16,112 nt of DNA from CAZJKE01 sp964555625 (GCA_964555625.1 CAZKTE010000041.1:1-16112); one strand, 5' to 3'; positions 1 to 6,590 are shown, counted from the first letter of the stretch. The notes: generated from the sequence alone by a model not told the origin. A program made the numbers and translations.

Positions 1-266
1 ACCCGGAAGAGGCTCTCGACGACGCTGGAGGAGAGTCCTGCTGCTTGGCCGCGGCCTCCACGATCTGCTAGGAGATCACGCTCGCGGACGAAGTCCCGAA
101 TGCCGAAGCCAGTCTCCTGCTTGACGGCGGCCACCTCCGCGACGATCGCGCTGCGCTCCTCTAGGAGGGAGAGGAGCCGATGGTCCACGTCATCAATGCG
201 ATCCCGCAGGGCCTGCAGGGCCGGTGGAACGGGCATGTTGGATGGGGGGTCCGGCTGGTCGGACAT
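1..266 (-). CDS. Chorismate mutase, AroQ class (N-terminal part; gene runs off the left edge)
   Basis: Converts chorismate to prephenate in the cytoplasm, the branch point to phenylalanine and tyrosine. About 88 residues are visible. The AlphaII-type helix pattern is complete as far as the edge, and the active-site residues of the E. coli P-protein domain are present with the same spacing: R21 (LRDRID), R38 (LLEER), K49, D58, R61 and E62 (VRERD). The later Ser/Gln pair would lie off the window. The frame is open to base 1, ending in VVESLFR, which matches the third helix. I chose ATG at 266; ATG at 236 is an alternative that still keeps the whole domain. No Shine-Dalgarno is visible before either. 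It is divergent from gdhA with 62 bases between them. The rest of the gene may encode a prephenate dehydratase or dehydrogenase, or nothing more; this cannot be told here. Confidence 0.88.
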   Translation of the reverse strand, partial: MSDQPDPPSNMPVPPALQALRDRIDDVDHRLLSLLEERSAIVAEVAAVKQETGFGIRDFVRERDLLADRGGRGQAAGLSSSVVESLFR

Positions 267-288
267 GGGTCGCGTCGAAGGGTACCAT
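260..288 (+). promoter_or_regulatory. Candidate promoter for gdhA
   Basis: A -35-like CGGACA (260-265), a 17-base spacer and a -10-like TACCAT (283-288), each matching 4 of 6 consensus bases. The -35 overlaps the start codon of the divergent chorismate mutase gene. The -10 lies in the palindrome GGTACC (281-286), whose other strand offers TACCCT (284-279) for the chorismate mutase gene. By eye only. Confidence 0.35.
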
Positions 289-318
289 GCCCGCCCTCAG
301 TGGCCCGGGCCGGTTCCC

Positions 319-325
319 AGGAGGA
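319..325 (+). promoter_or_regulatory. Shine-Dalgarno of gdhA
   Basis: AGGAGGA ends 3 bases before ATG 329. It is one of the few strong ribosome binding sites in the window, and it decides the gdhA start over the open frame that continues upstream to 224. Confidence 0.7.
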
Positions 326-328
326 CTG

Positions 329-1720
329 ATGACGACCTGCCAATCCAACCTTGATTGTCCCACGCCATTCGTACGCGACTTCATGGACTCAGTTGCTCGG
401 CGCAGCCCCAATGAGCCGGAGTTTCACCAGGCGGTTCACGAGGTCGTGATCTCGCTTGAGCCGGTCCTCGATCGCCACCCGCGCTATCGTCAACTTGCGG
501 TCCTGCCGCGCATGGTTGAACCGGAGCGGGTCGTGTCGTTTCGCGTCCCCTGGATGGACGACGAGGGCCAAGTCCACATCAATCGTGGCTACCGCGTCGC
601 CTTCAACAGCGCCATCGGCCCGTTCAAGGGCGGCCTGCGCTTTCATCCCTCGGTCAACCTGAGCATCCTCAAGTTCCTTGGCTTCGAGCAGATTCTCAAG
701 AACAGCCTGACGGGCCTGCCTATGGGCGGGGCCAAGGGTGGCGCGGACTTTGACCCCAAGGGCCGAAGTGATCGCGAGGTCATGCGATTCTGCCAAGCGT
801 TCATGAGCGTGCTCTACCACCACATCGGTCACAACACCGACGTGCCCGCCGGGGACATCGGCGTCGGTGGGCGCGAGATCGGCTACCTCTTCGGCCAGTA
901 CAAGCGATTGACCAACAGCTTCGTCGGGGCGCTCACCGGCCGCGGCGAGGAGTGGGGCGGCAGCCACATGCGGCCCGAGGCGACCGGCTATGGGACGGTC
1001 TACTTCGCCTGCGAGATGCTTGCTCATCGAGGTGAGTCGGTCGAGGGCCGCACCTGCCTCGTGTCAGGCGCGGGCAACGTTGCGCAGTACACCGCCGAGA
1101 AACTCATCGATCTTGGCGCGTCGGTCGTGACGCTCAGCGACAGCGGCGGCTGGATTCATGACGGTGACGGCTTTGACCACGAGAAGCTCGTTTGGATCAT
1201 GGACCTCAAGAACGAGCGACGTGGTCGTATCAGCGAGTACACCCAGCAGTACCCGTCTGCGACCTACCACGAGCACGACGAGTCGGCCGACCACAACCCC
1301 ATGTGGGACGTGCCCGCCCAGTGTGCGTTCCCCTCTGCGACCGAGAACGAGATCAACGGCAAGGACGCGGCGAACCTACTCGCCGGTGGCGTCACGCTCG
1401 TCAGCGAGGGCGCAAACATGCCAAGTGACTGCGATGCTCAGGAGACGTTCATCAAGGCGGGGATCATGTACGGGCCGGCCAAGGCCGCTAACGCTGGGGG
1501 CGTTGCCGTGTCGGGTCTCGAGATGGCCCAGAGCAGCCAGCGCGTGGCCTGGTCCCGCGAGGAAGTCGACGAGCGACTGCGGGGGATCATGCACAACATC
1601 CACCACCAGTGCTTGGGTGCCGCCGAGGAATATGGGATGCCGGGCAACTACGTCCACGGCGCAAACATCGCCGGGTTCGTCAAGGTGGCCGAGGCGATGG
1701 TTGATCAGGGCGTTGTCTGA
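329..1720 (+). CDS. gdhA: NADP-type glutamate dehydrogenase
   Basis: Reversible reductive amination of 2-oxoglutarate to L-glutamate (EC 1.4.1.4), the ammonia-assimilating hexameric GDH of the cytoplasm. The 463 residues match the small 50-kDa family (about 450). Seen in order: an N-terminal helical region with VEPERVVSFRVPW; the glutamate site GPFKGGLRFHPSVN; PMGGAKGG with the catalytic lysine at about K136; DVPAGDIGVGGREIG; and GGSHMRPEATGYG. The Rossmann site VSGAGNVAQ starts near 245, with SDSGG at the end of the second strand. An S/D there rather than an acidic NAD-type motif fits NADP, though specificity is inferred. The start at 329 follows a strong AGGAGGA. The frame is open further upstream to 224, but that part is not GDH-like. 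No terminator hairpin follows the stop. Confidence 0.96.
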   Translation: MTTCQSNLDCPTPFVRDFMDSVARRSPNEPEFHQAVHEVVISLEPVLDRHPRYRQLAVLPRMVEPERVVSFRVPWMDDEGQVHINRGYRVAFNSAIGPFKGGLRFHPSVNLSILKFLGFEQILKNSLTGLPMGGAKGGADFDPKGRSDREVMRFCQAFMSVLYHHIGHNTDVPAGDIGVGGREIGYLFGQYKRLTNSFVGALTGRGEEWGGSHMRPEATGYGTVYFACEMLAHRGESVEGRTCLVSGAGNVAQYTAEKLIDLGASVVTLSDSGGWIHDGDGFDHEKLVWIMDLKNERRGRISEYTQQYPSATYHEHDESADHNPMWDVPAQCAFPSATENEINGKDAANLLAGGVTLVSEGANMPSDCDAQETFIKAGIMYGPAKAANAGGVAVSGLEMAQSSQRVAWSREEVDERLRGIMHNIHHQCLGAAEEYGMPGNYVHGANIAGFVKVAEAMVDQGVV

Positions 1721-1761
1721 GCAACCGGGCATGAATTGTCGCTTGCGGGGTGCTGTGGGGG

Positions 1762-1767
1762 TATACT
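1762..1767 (+). promoter_or_regulatory. Candidate -10 box upstream of the DUF3553 gene
   Basis: TATACT matches 5 of 6 consensus bases in the 163-base gap between gdhA and the DUF3553 gene. No good -35 lies at 16-18 bases: TTGCGG at 1743 is 13 bases away and TTGTCG at 1736 is 20. If used, it gives a leader of about 110 bases, with a 5-bp stem GCGAG/CTCGC (1775-1779 with 1788-1792) near its 5' end. I see nothing else in this gap. Confidence 0.3.
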
Positions 1768-1883
1768 TGCGGTAGCGAGTGCGGGGGCTCGCAGCGATCC
1801 AAGACCACGTGCGACCAGAAGCGTCGCGATCTTCCATTGACGCTGTCGATGGATCTTGGTGTACGAACACGAACGAGATATCA

Positions 1884-2498
1884 ATGACCACGCTGCAGTT
1901 TGGTGACCGTGTCCGGCACGGCAGCCACCCCGACTGGGGAATTGGCTCCGTCGTCAAGGTCGAGGCCGTCGAGGATCACGACGGCCACGTGCCGAGGATT
2001 TCCGTGCGCTTCCCAGACCACGGGCTCGAGGTGCTCGTTGGCCGTGAGGTTCCGCTGTCGGTCGTGGACGAGTCCTGCTGCGAGCCGGCGGCCATGGGCC
2101 CGCGTCCGCCCATCGCAGAGGTCGAGGATCTCGAGCGAGCGGGCTTGGACTCGGCCATCGAGCAGAAGCTCATGGAGATCATGCGGTCCATCCCGATCGC
2201 CTGTCGCGATCCCTTCAACGGGCCAGAGATACGGCTTCGGAATACGCTGGAGCTCTATCGCTATGACACCAGTGGCCGTGGCCTCATCGAGTGGGCGTGC
2301 ACGCAGACGGGCATGGACGATCCACTGACGCGATTCAATCGCACGGAGTTGGAGGCGTACTTCCAGCGATGGTCGCACGATCGCGACGAGCACCTTGGCC
2401 AGTTGCTCTATGAGATGCGCGATGACGGCGATACGGTTAATCGCTTGGTGCGCGGTGCACCGGACTCGGCCCGCCGGGCCGCGTCACGCGTTCGCTGA
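1884..2498 (+). CDS. DUF3553 domain protein of unknown function
   Basis: 204 residues. The first 60 form a small beta-rich domain with GDRVRHGSHPDWGIGSVV and RFPDHGLEVLVGREVPL. This is the DUF3553 type, with the look of the Tudor/SH3-like domains that flank DNA or RNA enzymes such as CarD/UvrD. After a linker with PPIAEVEDLERAG, residues 85-190 are predicted helical, with a conserved-looking stretch RLRNTLELYRYDTSGRGLIEW cut here at the tryptophan near residue 137. No catalytic motif is recognised. There is no signal peptide or membrane segment, so it is cytoplasmic. ATG 1884 is chosen because the DUF begins there; an in-frame GTG at 1779 would add 35 residues of no recognisable kind. No good Shine-Dalgarno. 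Convergent with the coiled-coil gene, 12 bases between the stops. Confidence 0.75.
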   Translation: MTTLQFGDRVRHGSHPDWGIGSVVKVEAVEDHDGHVPRISVRFPDHGLEVLVGREVPLSVVDESCCEPAAMGPRPPIAEVEDLERAGLDSAIEQKLMEIMRSIPIACRDPFNGPEIRLRNTLELYRYDTSGRGLIEWACTQTGMDDPLTRFNRTELEAYFQRWSHDRDEHLGQLLYEMRDDGDTVNRLVRGAPDSARRAASRVR

Positions 2499-2510
2499 GT
2501 TGGAATTGAA

Positions 2511-2825
2511 TCAGTCTGCGCCGTTGCCGTAGAAGTTGTCGTCGTTGTCGCGACGCGGCGATCCGTCCCGGCGGATCTGTTCCACGAGTTTGCGCAGATA
2601 GATGTTCTCGCGACGGGTGGCCTCCAGGTCGAAGACCAGGTACTTGACGCTCAATCGCAGGTAGTCCAGGGAGTCCTGCAGCTGCGCTACCGACTCTTCG
2701 ACACGCGACCGTTGGTCTCTGCCCTCTTCGCAGATCTCTTCAAGGGGCCGCCGCTGCTCGTCGGGAAGCGCACGAAGGCGCTCGATGAGCAGGCTGAGTC
2801 GTTCCTCGATGTGTCGCTCATTCAT
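2511..2825 (-). CDS. Small cytoplasmic coiled-coil protein, function unknown
   Basis: 104 residues, highly charged. A long helical region (about 5-88) has heptad-like leucines; the core SLDYLRLSVKYLVFDLEAT (51-70) is followed by RRENIYLRKLVEQ. The tail is acidic and glycine/asparagine-rich (RRDNDDNFYGNGAD). There is no signal peptide or enzyme motif. ATG 2825 is preferred because GGGAGAG stands about 8 bases upstream; a TTG at 2918 would extend it by 31 residues without a binding site. I have an impression that similar short coiled-coil proteins occur in other planctomycetes, but this is memory and untested. It could be a structural or adaptor protein. It is divergent from the SRAP gene and convergent with the DUF3553 gene. 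Confidence 0.65.
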   Translation of the reverse strand: MNERHIEERLSLLIERLRALPDEQRRPLEEICEEGRDQRSRVEESVAQLQDSLDYLRLSVKYLVFDLEATRRENIYLRKLVEQIRRDGSPRRDNDDNFYGNGAD

Positions 2826-2963
2826 CGCTCGTCTCTCCCTGGTTCGCCTCTCTCTGCAACGAACCGATTCAACCAATGCCACGGATTCCGCGAGCGTCCA
2901 CTCCGAAGGCAAAATCAAGGGTGGGTCTGTCGCGATTGGCGATGCTCTCGGACGTTGGGAGTT

Positions 2964-2992
2964 GGGACTGCGCAGGCTGGGGGACCTAGAAT
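2964..2992 (+). promoter_or_regulatory. Candidate promoter of the SRAP gene; probably leaderless mRNA
   Basis: GGGACT (2964-2969, 3 of 6), 17 bases, then TAGAAT (2987-2992, 5 of 6). Transcription would start near 2999-3000 and the ATG is at 3002, so almost no leader would exist; no Shine-Dalgarno is present either. In the 176-base gap 2826-3001 I saw no LexA-type palindrome (neither CTGT-N8-ACAG nor GAAC-N4-GTTC). Confidence 0.4.
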
Positions 2993-3001
2993 CAATGGGC
3001 C

Positions 3002-3667
3002 ATGTGCGGCCGATACCTACTTTCCACGCCTGCCGACGCCGTCCTGGAAGTCCTTGGGGCGATAGAGGGAGACGCGTTTGCGCCCCGCTACAACATCTCC
3101 CCCACCCAGAACGCCCCGATCGTGCGCCTCGGCGAGGATCGCCGCATCCTGGCGATGGCCCGCTGGGGACTGGTGCCCTCCTGGGCCAAGGATTCCTCCA
3201 TCGGCAACCGCATGATCAATGCCCGCAGCGAGACCGTCGCGCAGAAGTCGTCCTTCCGATCGGCGTTCCGGGCGCGGCGTTGCCTGGTACCGGCCGACGG
3301 CTTCTACGAGTGGCAGGGAGAAAAGGGGGCCAAGCAGCCATGGCGTATTGCCATGGCAGGTGGCGAGCTTTTCGCCATGGCCGGGCTCTGGGAGCCTTGG
3401 GAGCAGGGGGAGTCGCCCATGGAGTCCTTCACGATTCTCACCACGGAGCCCAATGCCACCTGCGCTGCGATCCACGACCGCATGCCGGTGATCCTCCCCC
3501 GGAAGACATGGGACGCCTGGCTCGACCCGGCGAGCGACCGAGGGGCGCTGGAAGCGCTCCTGGTGCCTTTTGCCGAGGCGATGGAGACCCTGGCCGTGTC
3601 GCGCCATGTCAACAGCCCGGCCAACGACGACCCGCGGTGCATCGAGCCAGCGGCGCCCTTGTCGTAA
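3002..3667 (+). CDS. yedK: SRAP (SOS response-associated peptidase) family protein, YedK/HMCES type
   Basis: Forms a thiazolidine crosslink with abasic sites in single-stranded DNA and so shields them at replication forks (known for YedK and HMCES). The 221 residues are normal length. All active-site residues are in place: Met1 is followed by Cys2 (MCGRY), which becomes the N-terminal nucleophile after Met removal; N73 in RMINARSE; E103 in DGFYEW; H158 in AIHDRMPVIL. RWGLVPSWA and a C-terminal CIEP are also typical. The requirement for Cys2 fixes the start at 3002. The gene has its own likely promoter, 176 bases from the divergent coiled-coil gene. Downstream, after a single TAA, the same frame stays open into a DnaE2 C-terminal fragment. 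SRAP genes are known neighbours of imuA/imuB/dnaE2 in SOS loci, which fits. Confidence 0.95.
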   Translation: MCGRYLLSTPADAVLEVLGAIEGDAFAPRYNISPTQNAPIVRLGEDRRILAMARWGLVPSWAKDSSIGNRMINARSETVAQKSSFRSAFRARRCLVPADGFYEWQGEKGAKQPWRIAMAGGELFAMAGLWEPWEQGESPMESFTILTTEPNATCAAIHDRMPVILPRKTWDAWLDPASDRGALEALLVPFAEAMETLAVSRHVNSPANDDPRCIEPAAPLS

Positions 3668-3697
3668 ACCGAACAAAACCCAACATTCGGGGATGCG

Positions 3698-4237
3698 ATG
3701 GATTGGCCATCGGGCGAGGTGGCCCTGCGCGATGCGCCCTGCCCGCTGCTGGAGGCCGGAAGTGACACCACGCGATCACCTCTTCCGGGGGTGGAGGCGG
3801 CAGAGGAGGTCTGCCGCGACTACGCGGCGGTGGGGCTGTCGCTGCGGGCGCACCCGGTCTCGTTCCTGAGCGGGGAACTCGCGCGGCGCGGAGCGGTGCC
3901 CTGCGCGGATCTTGGCGACGCGAATCGATTCGCGGATGGAGCGCCTGCAGCGGTCGCCGGGCTGGTCCTGCTGCGGAAGCGTCCGGCTACAGCGCGGGGC
4001 ATGGTCTTCGTCACGCTCGAGGATGAGAGCGGCATCGTAAACCTCATGGTCCGCCCGGAGATCTACGAGCGCTTCCGCAGGGAGGTCCGCCATGCGCCGC
4101 TGGTCATCGCACGCGGCCGCGTCCAGCGAGAGGGAGCGATTGTTCACCTTGTCGCACGCGACTTCGAGGATCCCGTCAGCGCAGCGCCGCGACCACCCAC
4201 CAGAGGAAGCCCAGCAGTACCAGGACCACAACGATGA
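3698..4237 (+). pseudogene. C-terminal fragment of error-prone DNA polymerase DnaE2 (linker and OB fold only)
   Basis: Intact frame of 179 residues resembling only the end of DnaE2/ImuC, a protein of about 1000-1100 residues. Recognisable are ALRDAPCPLLEAG (9-21), EEVCRDYAAVGLSLRAHPVS (36-55), ARRGAVPCADL, and the OB-fold part RGMVFVTLEDESGIVNLMV followed by RGRVQREGAIVHLVARDFED. The PHP, palm, thumb, fingers and helix-hairpin-helix parts are absent and nothing upstream carries them. The usual DnaE2 ending in RSRDFH is replaced by a proline-rich tail that overlaps the opposite gene by 62 bases. ATG 3698 has GGGGA about 5 bases upstream. The frame is the same as the SRAP gene, with only one TAA between. 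Either a deletion remnant of an SOS mutagenesis operon, or a small single-stranded DNA-binding OB protein kept in use. The unbroken frame slightly favours recent loss or retained use. Confidence 0.7.
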
Positions 4238-4424
4238 CCTTCCAGCGGCGCCGAAGGTCCTGCTCGTCGCTTCCTCGCGGTGCCGCGCCCCCCTCGATCC
4301 AGAACCCGCAGCTGTTGCAGCGCGGCGCGTCATCCCACACCTCTGTGCCACAGGATGGGCAGAACCCGGTCTCGTCACCGCCGAATCGCTCGATGTCCTC
4401 GCCGCTTGGCCCCTCGTCGGTCAT
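4176..4424 (-). CDS. Small zinc-ribbon protein with C-terminal membrane anchor
   Basis: 82 residues. A four-cysteine ribbon, CPSC at 22-25 and CNSC at 36-39 (within FCPSCG and RCNSCGFW), should bind one zinc. A basic stretch DLRRRWK precedes a single hydrophobic segment (about 62-80: VIVVVLVLLGFLWWVVAAL) at the very C terminus, so it is tail-anchored with the ribbon probably in the cytoplasm. ATG 4424 overlaps the TGA of the transglutaminase-like gene as ATGA, implying translational coupling and membership of the same operon. Its 3' end overlaps the opposite DnaE2 fragment by 62 bases. Function unknown; such ribbons often mediate protein contacts. Confidence 0.8.
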   Translation of the reverse strand: MTDEGPSGEDIERFGGDETGFCPSCGTEVWDDAPRCNSCGFWIEGGAAPRGSDEQDLRRRWKVIVVVLVLLGFLWWVVAALR

Positions 4425-5698
4425 GAAGGCGGCTCGCTCTGGCCGGTACCGACGAAGATGATCTGGAGGTCCTGCACGCTCGGTGAGAACGGCACGAGCG
4501 CGTTGATCGTCTTGTCATCGTCTTCGTAGATGGGAATGGACTCGAGTTCAATGGGGACCGGGAGCGGGCGGTTCTTGAAGATCGGCGCCCAACTCCATGG
4601 GCCAATCGAGTCATAGGCCTGATCGACGCCACCAACCACGAAGGTGTGGGCAAGGGCGATGCGACGATTGAGGTAGGGCATCGTGCCCAGCCCCTGCCAG
4701 GAGTCGGCGAGGGGCACCCGATCGACGGTGCCGGCCATGCGCTTGGGGTCGAAGGGCACCCAGCCCGATCCGGGCAGCCAGTACTCGCCCCAGACCATGT
4801 AGCGAGCGGCGGTCGTACCGATCCCGACGGTGTCGGCATTGGTGGCGCCGATCACGGGGCGAGCGGGGATGCCCGCGGCCCGAAGAGTCGCCACGCAGAC
4901 GCAGACCAGGTCGCAGGCGGTACCGCTGCCCGCCTGCGCAGCCTTCAGGGCGCCGTCGACGGCCAGCCCGCGAATGCCGGTCGAGCCGTCCTGCTGGTAT
5001 TCGCCGCTGCTCTCGATGTTCTGCGTGCAGTAGCGAATGAGCAGCTTGGCGGCCAGGTGGGGCGGACCCGAGCGAGGATCGGCGCCGCCAAGGGCGTCGG
5101 TCACCGCCGCAGTGAAGAGCTCGTGGTCGGACTCGATGAACTGGCCCGGCGCCAAGAAGGCCTGCGCCAGTGGCGGCCACTGCTGTGGCCAGCCCACGCG
5201 CGCGGCGCTCTGCTCGTCGAACTGGCAGGAGTAGGTGTTGGTTCGAAGCCGGAGCTGGACCCGCGGCGGTCCAGCAATCTGGGAGGGCATCGGCACGGCG
5301 ATGATCCACTGGCCAGTGGGCAGCGCCGTCTTGGCCAGATCCCAGGCGCCCTCCTGCTTGGTGACCTGTCCTCCGTGTGAGAGTTCCACGTAGATGGAGT
5401 CGACGTCCACGAAGCTCCACATCGCCCGCGGCAGCATCGGCCAGCGCAGCGGCCTGCCGGCGGCCCCCGACGGTGGCTTCATTTGGTTCCAGGGAATCGT
5501 GAGCGTGACGGTCAGGTCGTAGAGCCGCGGATCGCTGCGCTGGAGGAGCTCCTGGGGGGGCACGTCCGCCGGGAGCGGTGCCGCAGCGAGCAGGGCCAGG
5601 GCAAGAAGACACCGGCCCCCGAAGATCGGGAGCCGGTGCAGTGTGCTTCGTGCACGCCGGCGGCGCCCGGGGTGCTGCCAGCGAGGTCTCGATGTCAC
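4421..5698 (-). CDS. Secreted transglutaminase-like domain protein, catalytic histidine replaced
   Basis: 425 residues. A basic N terminus (RRRRAR) and a hydrophobic stretch LLALALLAAAPLPA (31-44) form a probable signal peptide, cut near ADV. Residues 55-185 are a beta-rich domain. Residues about 210-320 are a transglutaminase/protease core (Pfam Transglut_core type): GSGTACDLVC, LRAAGIPARPVIG, and WGEYWLPGSGWVPFDP. In active members a Cys-His-Asp triad is expected. C262 and D317 are present, but the His of H-x-W-x-E is Met301 (MVWGEY). C262 also sits 11 rather than 12 residues before the LRAAG arginine. The protein may therefore be a binding scaffold or act differently. It starts at GTG 5698, overlapping the ompA-like stop as GTGA, and ends in ATGA with the zinc-ribbon gene. 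Periplasmic by prediction. Confidence 0.85.
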   Translation of the reverse strand: MTSRPRWQHPGRRRRARSTLHRLPIFGGRCLLALALLAAAPLPADVPPQELLQRSDPRLYDLTVTLTIPWNQMKPPSGAAGRPLRWPMLPRAMWSFVDVDSIYVELSHGGQVTKQEGAWDLAKTALPTGQWIIAVPMPSQIAGPPRVQLRLRTNTYSCQFDEQSAARVGWPQQWPPLAQAFLAPGQFIESDHELFTAAVTDALGGADPRSGPPHLAAKLLIRYCTQNIESSGEYQQDGSTGIRGLAVDGALKAAQAGSGTACDLVCVCVATLRAAGIPARPVIGATNADTVGIGTTAARYMVWGEYWLPGSGWVPFDPKRMAGTVDRVPLADSWQGLGTMPYLNRRIALAHTFVVGGVDQAYDSIGPWSWAPIFKNRPLPVPIELESIPIYEDDDKTINALVPFSPSVQDLQIIFVGTGQSEPPS

Positions 5699-6537
5699 TT
5701 CATTGGCTCTTCCGTGACCTCAGCCGTCTCCGTGAAGGTCACGTCCGACACCGTGCCCGTTGCCCAAGACCACGTGTCGGGCATGGGTTGCAGGTAGATC
5801 TCGACGCGGCGATTCTCTGCCGTGCCCTGCTCTGTGTTGGCGACCAGTGGGCGAAATTCGCCATAGCCGCTGACCTGGATTCGCACGGCGTTGACGCCGT
5901 CACTGGAGAGCGCCTTTGCGACGCTGATTGCGCGTGCCGCGGAGAGATCCCAATTGGTGGGATAGCGAGCGGCCGATGCGCTTGGCTGGACGTTGTCGGT
6001 ATGGCCGACGATCACGATCTCGAACTCCGCCGCCTCCGGCGAGTTCAGGATGCTCGCGACGCGGCCGATGAGTTCCACGGCGGTGGGCTTCAGCGCGGCG
6101 CGACCGCTTGAGAACGTGAAGTCGCTGCCGAATCGCAGCATTCCGTTCTGCGCGTCGAACGACATGTCGTCCGGATACGCGGCGGCGAGGGCTCCGAGCT
6201 TCTGCTGGACCTCGATGGGCAGGGGGCCGAGCTGGATGCCGGTGACGGCCGTCAGCAGGGCGTCGTTCTCACCGGCGATGGTGTCCAGTTCACCCGAGAG
6301 CCGGCCGTACTGGTCCTGCAGCGCAGCGAGATTGGCGGTGGCCTGTGCCAGTTGCCGGTCCTTCGTTTCCGCTGTCGCCTGTGCTGCGCCGAGATCGTTC
6401 TCGGTGCGGACCAGTTGCTCCTTGAGGGAGTTGTTGGCCTCTATGAGCGTGTCGTAGCGGTCGTGTCGAACACAGCCGGTGGCACTGAGGCCCACCAGCA
6501 CAAGAATCCCGGTCGTGGTGAGCATTGTGCGGCGCAT
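5695..6537 (-). CDS. OmpA-family peptidoglycan-binding lipoprotein
   Basis: 280 residues. The N terminus MRRTMLTTTG, a hydrophobic stretch and a lipobox-like LSATGC give a lipidated Cys22. Residues 28-95 are a coiled coil (EQLVRTENDLGAAQ and similar heptads). Residues about 130-250 are an OmpA/MotB C-terminal domain: FTFSSGRAALKPTA, VGHTDN (D181), NWDLSAARA (R202), SGYGEFRPLVAN and NRRVEI. The Asp/Arg pair that binds diaminopimelate in peptidoglycan is conserved. The last 30 residues are a threonine- and acid-rich tail. It probably links the outer membrane to the wall, with the coiled coil as spacer. AGAGGAGGAA stands just upstream of ATG 6537, a strong ribosome site. First gene of a three-gene operon; divergent from the amidohydrolase gene. 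Confidence 0.92.
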   Translation of the reverse strand: MRRTMLTTTGILVLVGLSATGCVRHDRYDTLIEANNSLKEQLVRTENDLGAAQATAETKDRQLAQATANLAALQDQYGRLSGELDTIAGENDALLTAVTGIQLGPLPIEVQQKLGALAAAYPDDMSFDAQNGMLRFGSDFTFSSGRAALKPTAVELIGRVASILNSPEAAEFEIVIVGHTDNVQPSASAARYPTNWDLSAARAISVAKALSSDGVNAVRIQVSGYGEFRPLVANTEQGTAENRRVEIYLQPMPDTWSWATGTVSDVTFTETAEVTEEPMK

Positions 6538-6584
6538 TGCTTCCTCCTCTGAAACGCACTCTGCCAGGATCCGTCCCGGCAGCG

Positions 6585-6590
6585 ATTACA
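6585..6590 (-). promoter_or_regulatory. Candidate -10 box for the OmpA lipoprotein operon
   Basis: TGTAAT on the minus strand matches 5 of 6 consensus bases, giving a leader of about 40 bases. No convincing -35 lies at 16-18 bases. A competing TACACT (6595-6590) has TTGCCC 19 bases away. Weak call. Confidence 0.22.

Noticed and set aside
1..266. Frameshift or internal stop in the chorismate mutase gene
   Set aside because: A first reading suggested a TAG near 70, but careful codon-by-codon reading gives an open frame RERDLLADR to the edge.
389..1027. Minus-strand frame of 212 residues within gdhA
   Set aside because: Antisense to conserved GDH motifs; no domain seen.
1775..1792. Terminator for gdhA
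   Set aside because: The GCGAG/CTCGC stem is only 5 bp, has no T-run, and lies after a likely -10 box.
2826..3001. LexA operator upstream of the SRAP gene
   Set aside because: Only partial GAAC and GTTC-like halves with the wrong spacing were found.
2785..3765. Plus-strand frame of 326 residues over the coiled-coil and SRAP genes
   Set aside because: Composition is of a frameshifted reading and it conflicts with two supported genes.
4611..5612. Second minus-strand frame of 333 residues inside the transglutaminase-like gene
   Set aside because: Arg/Gly/Pro-rich out-of-frame reading with no motif.
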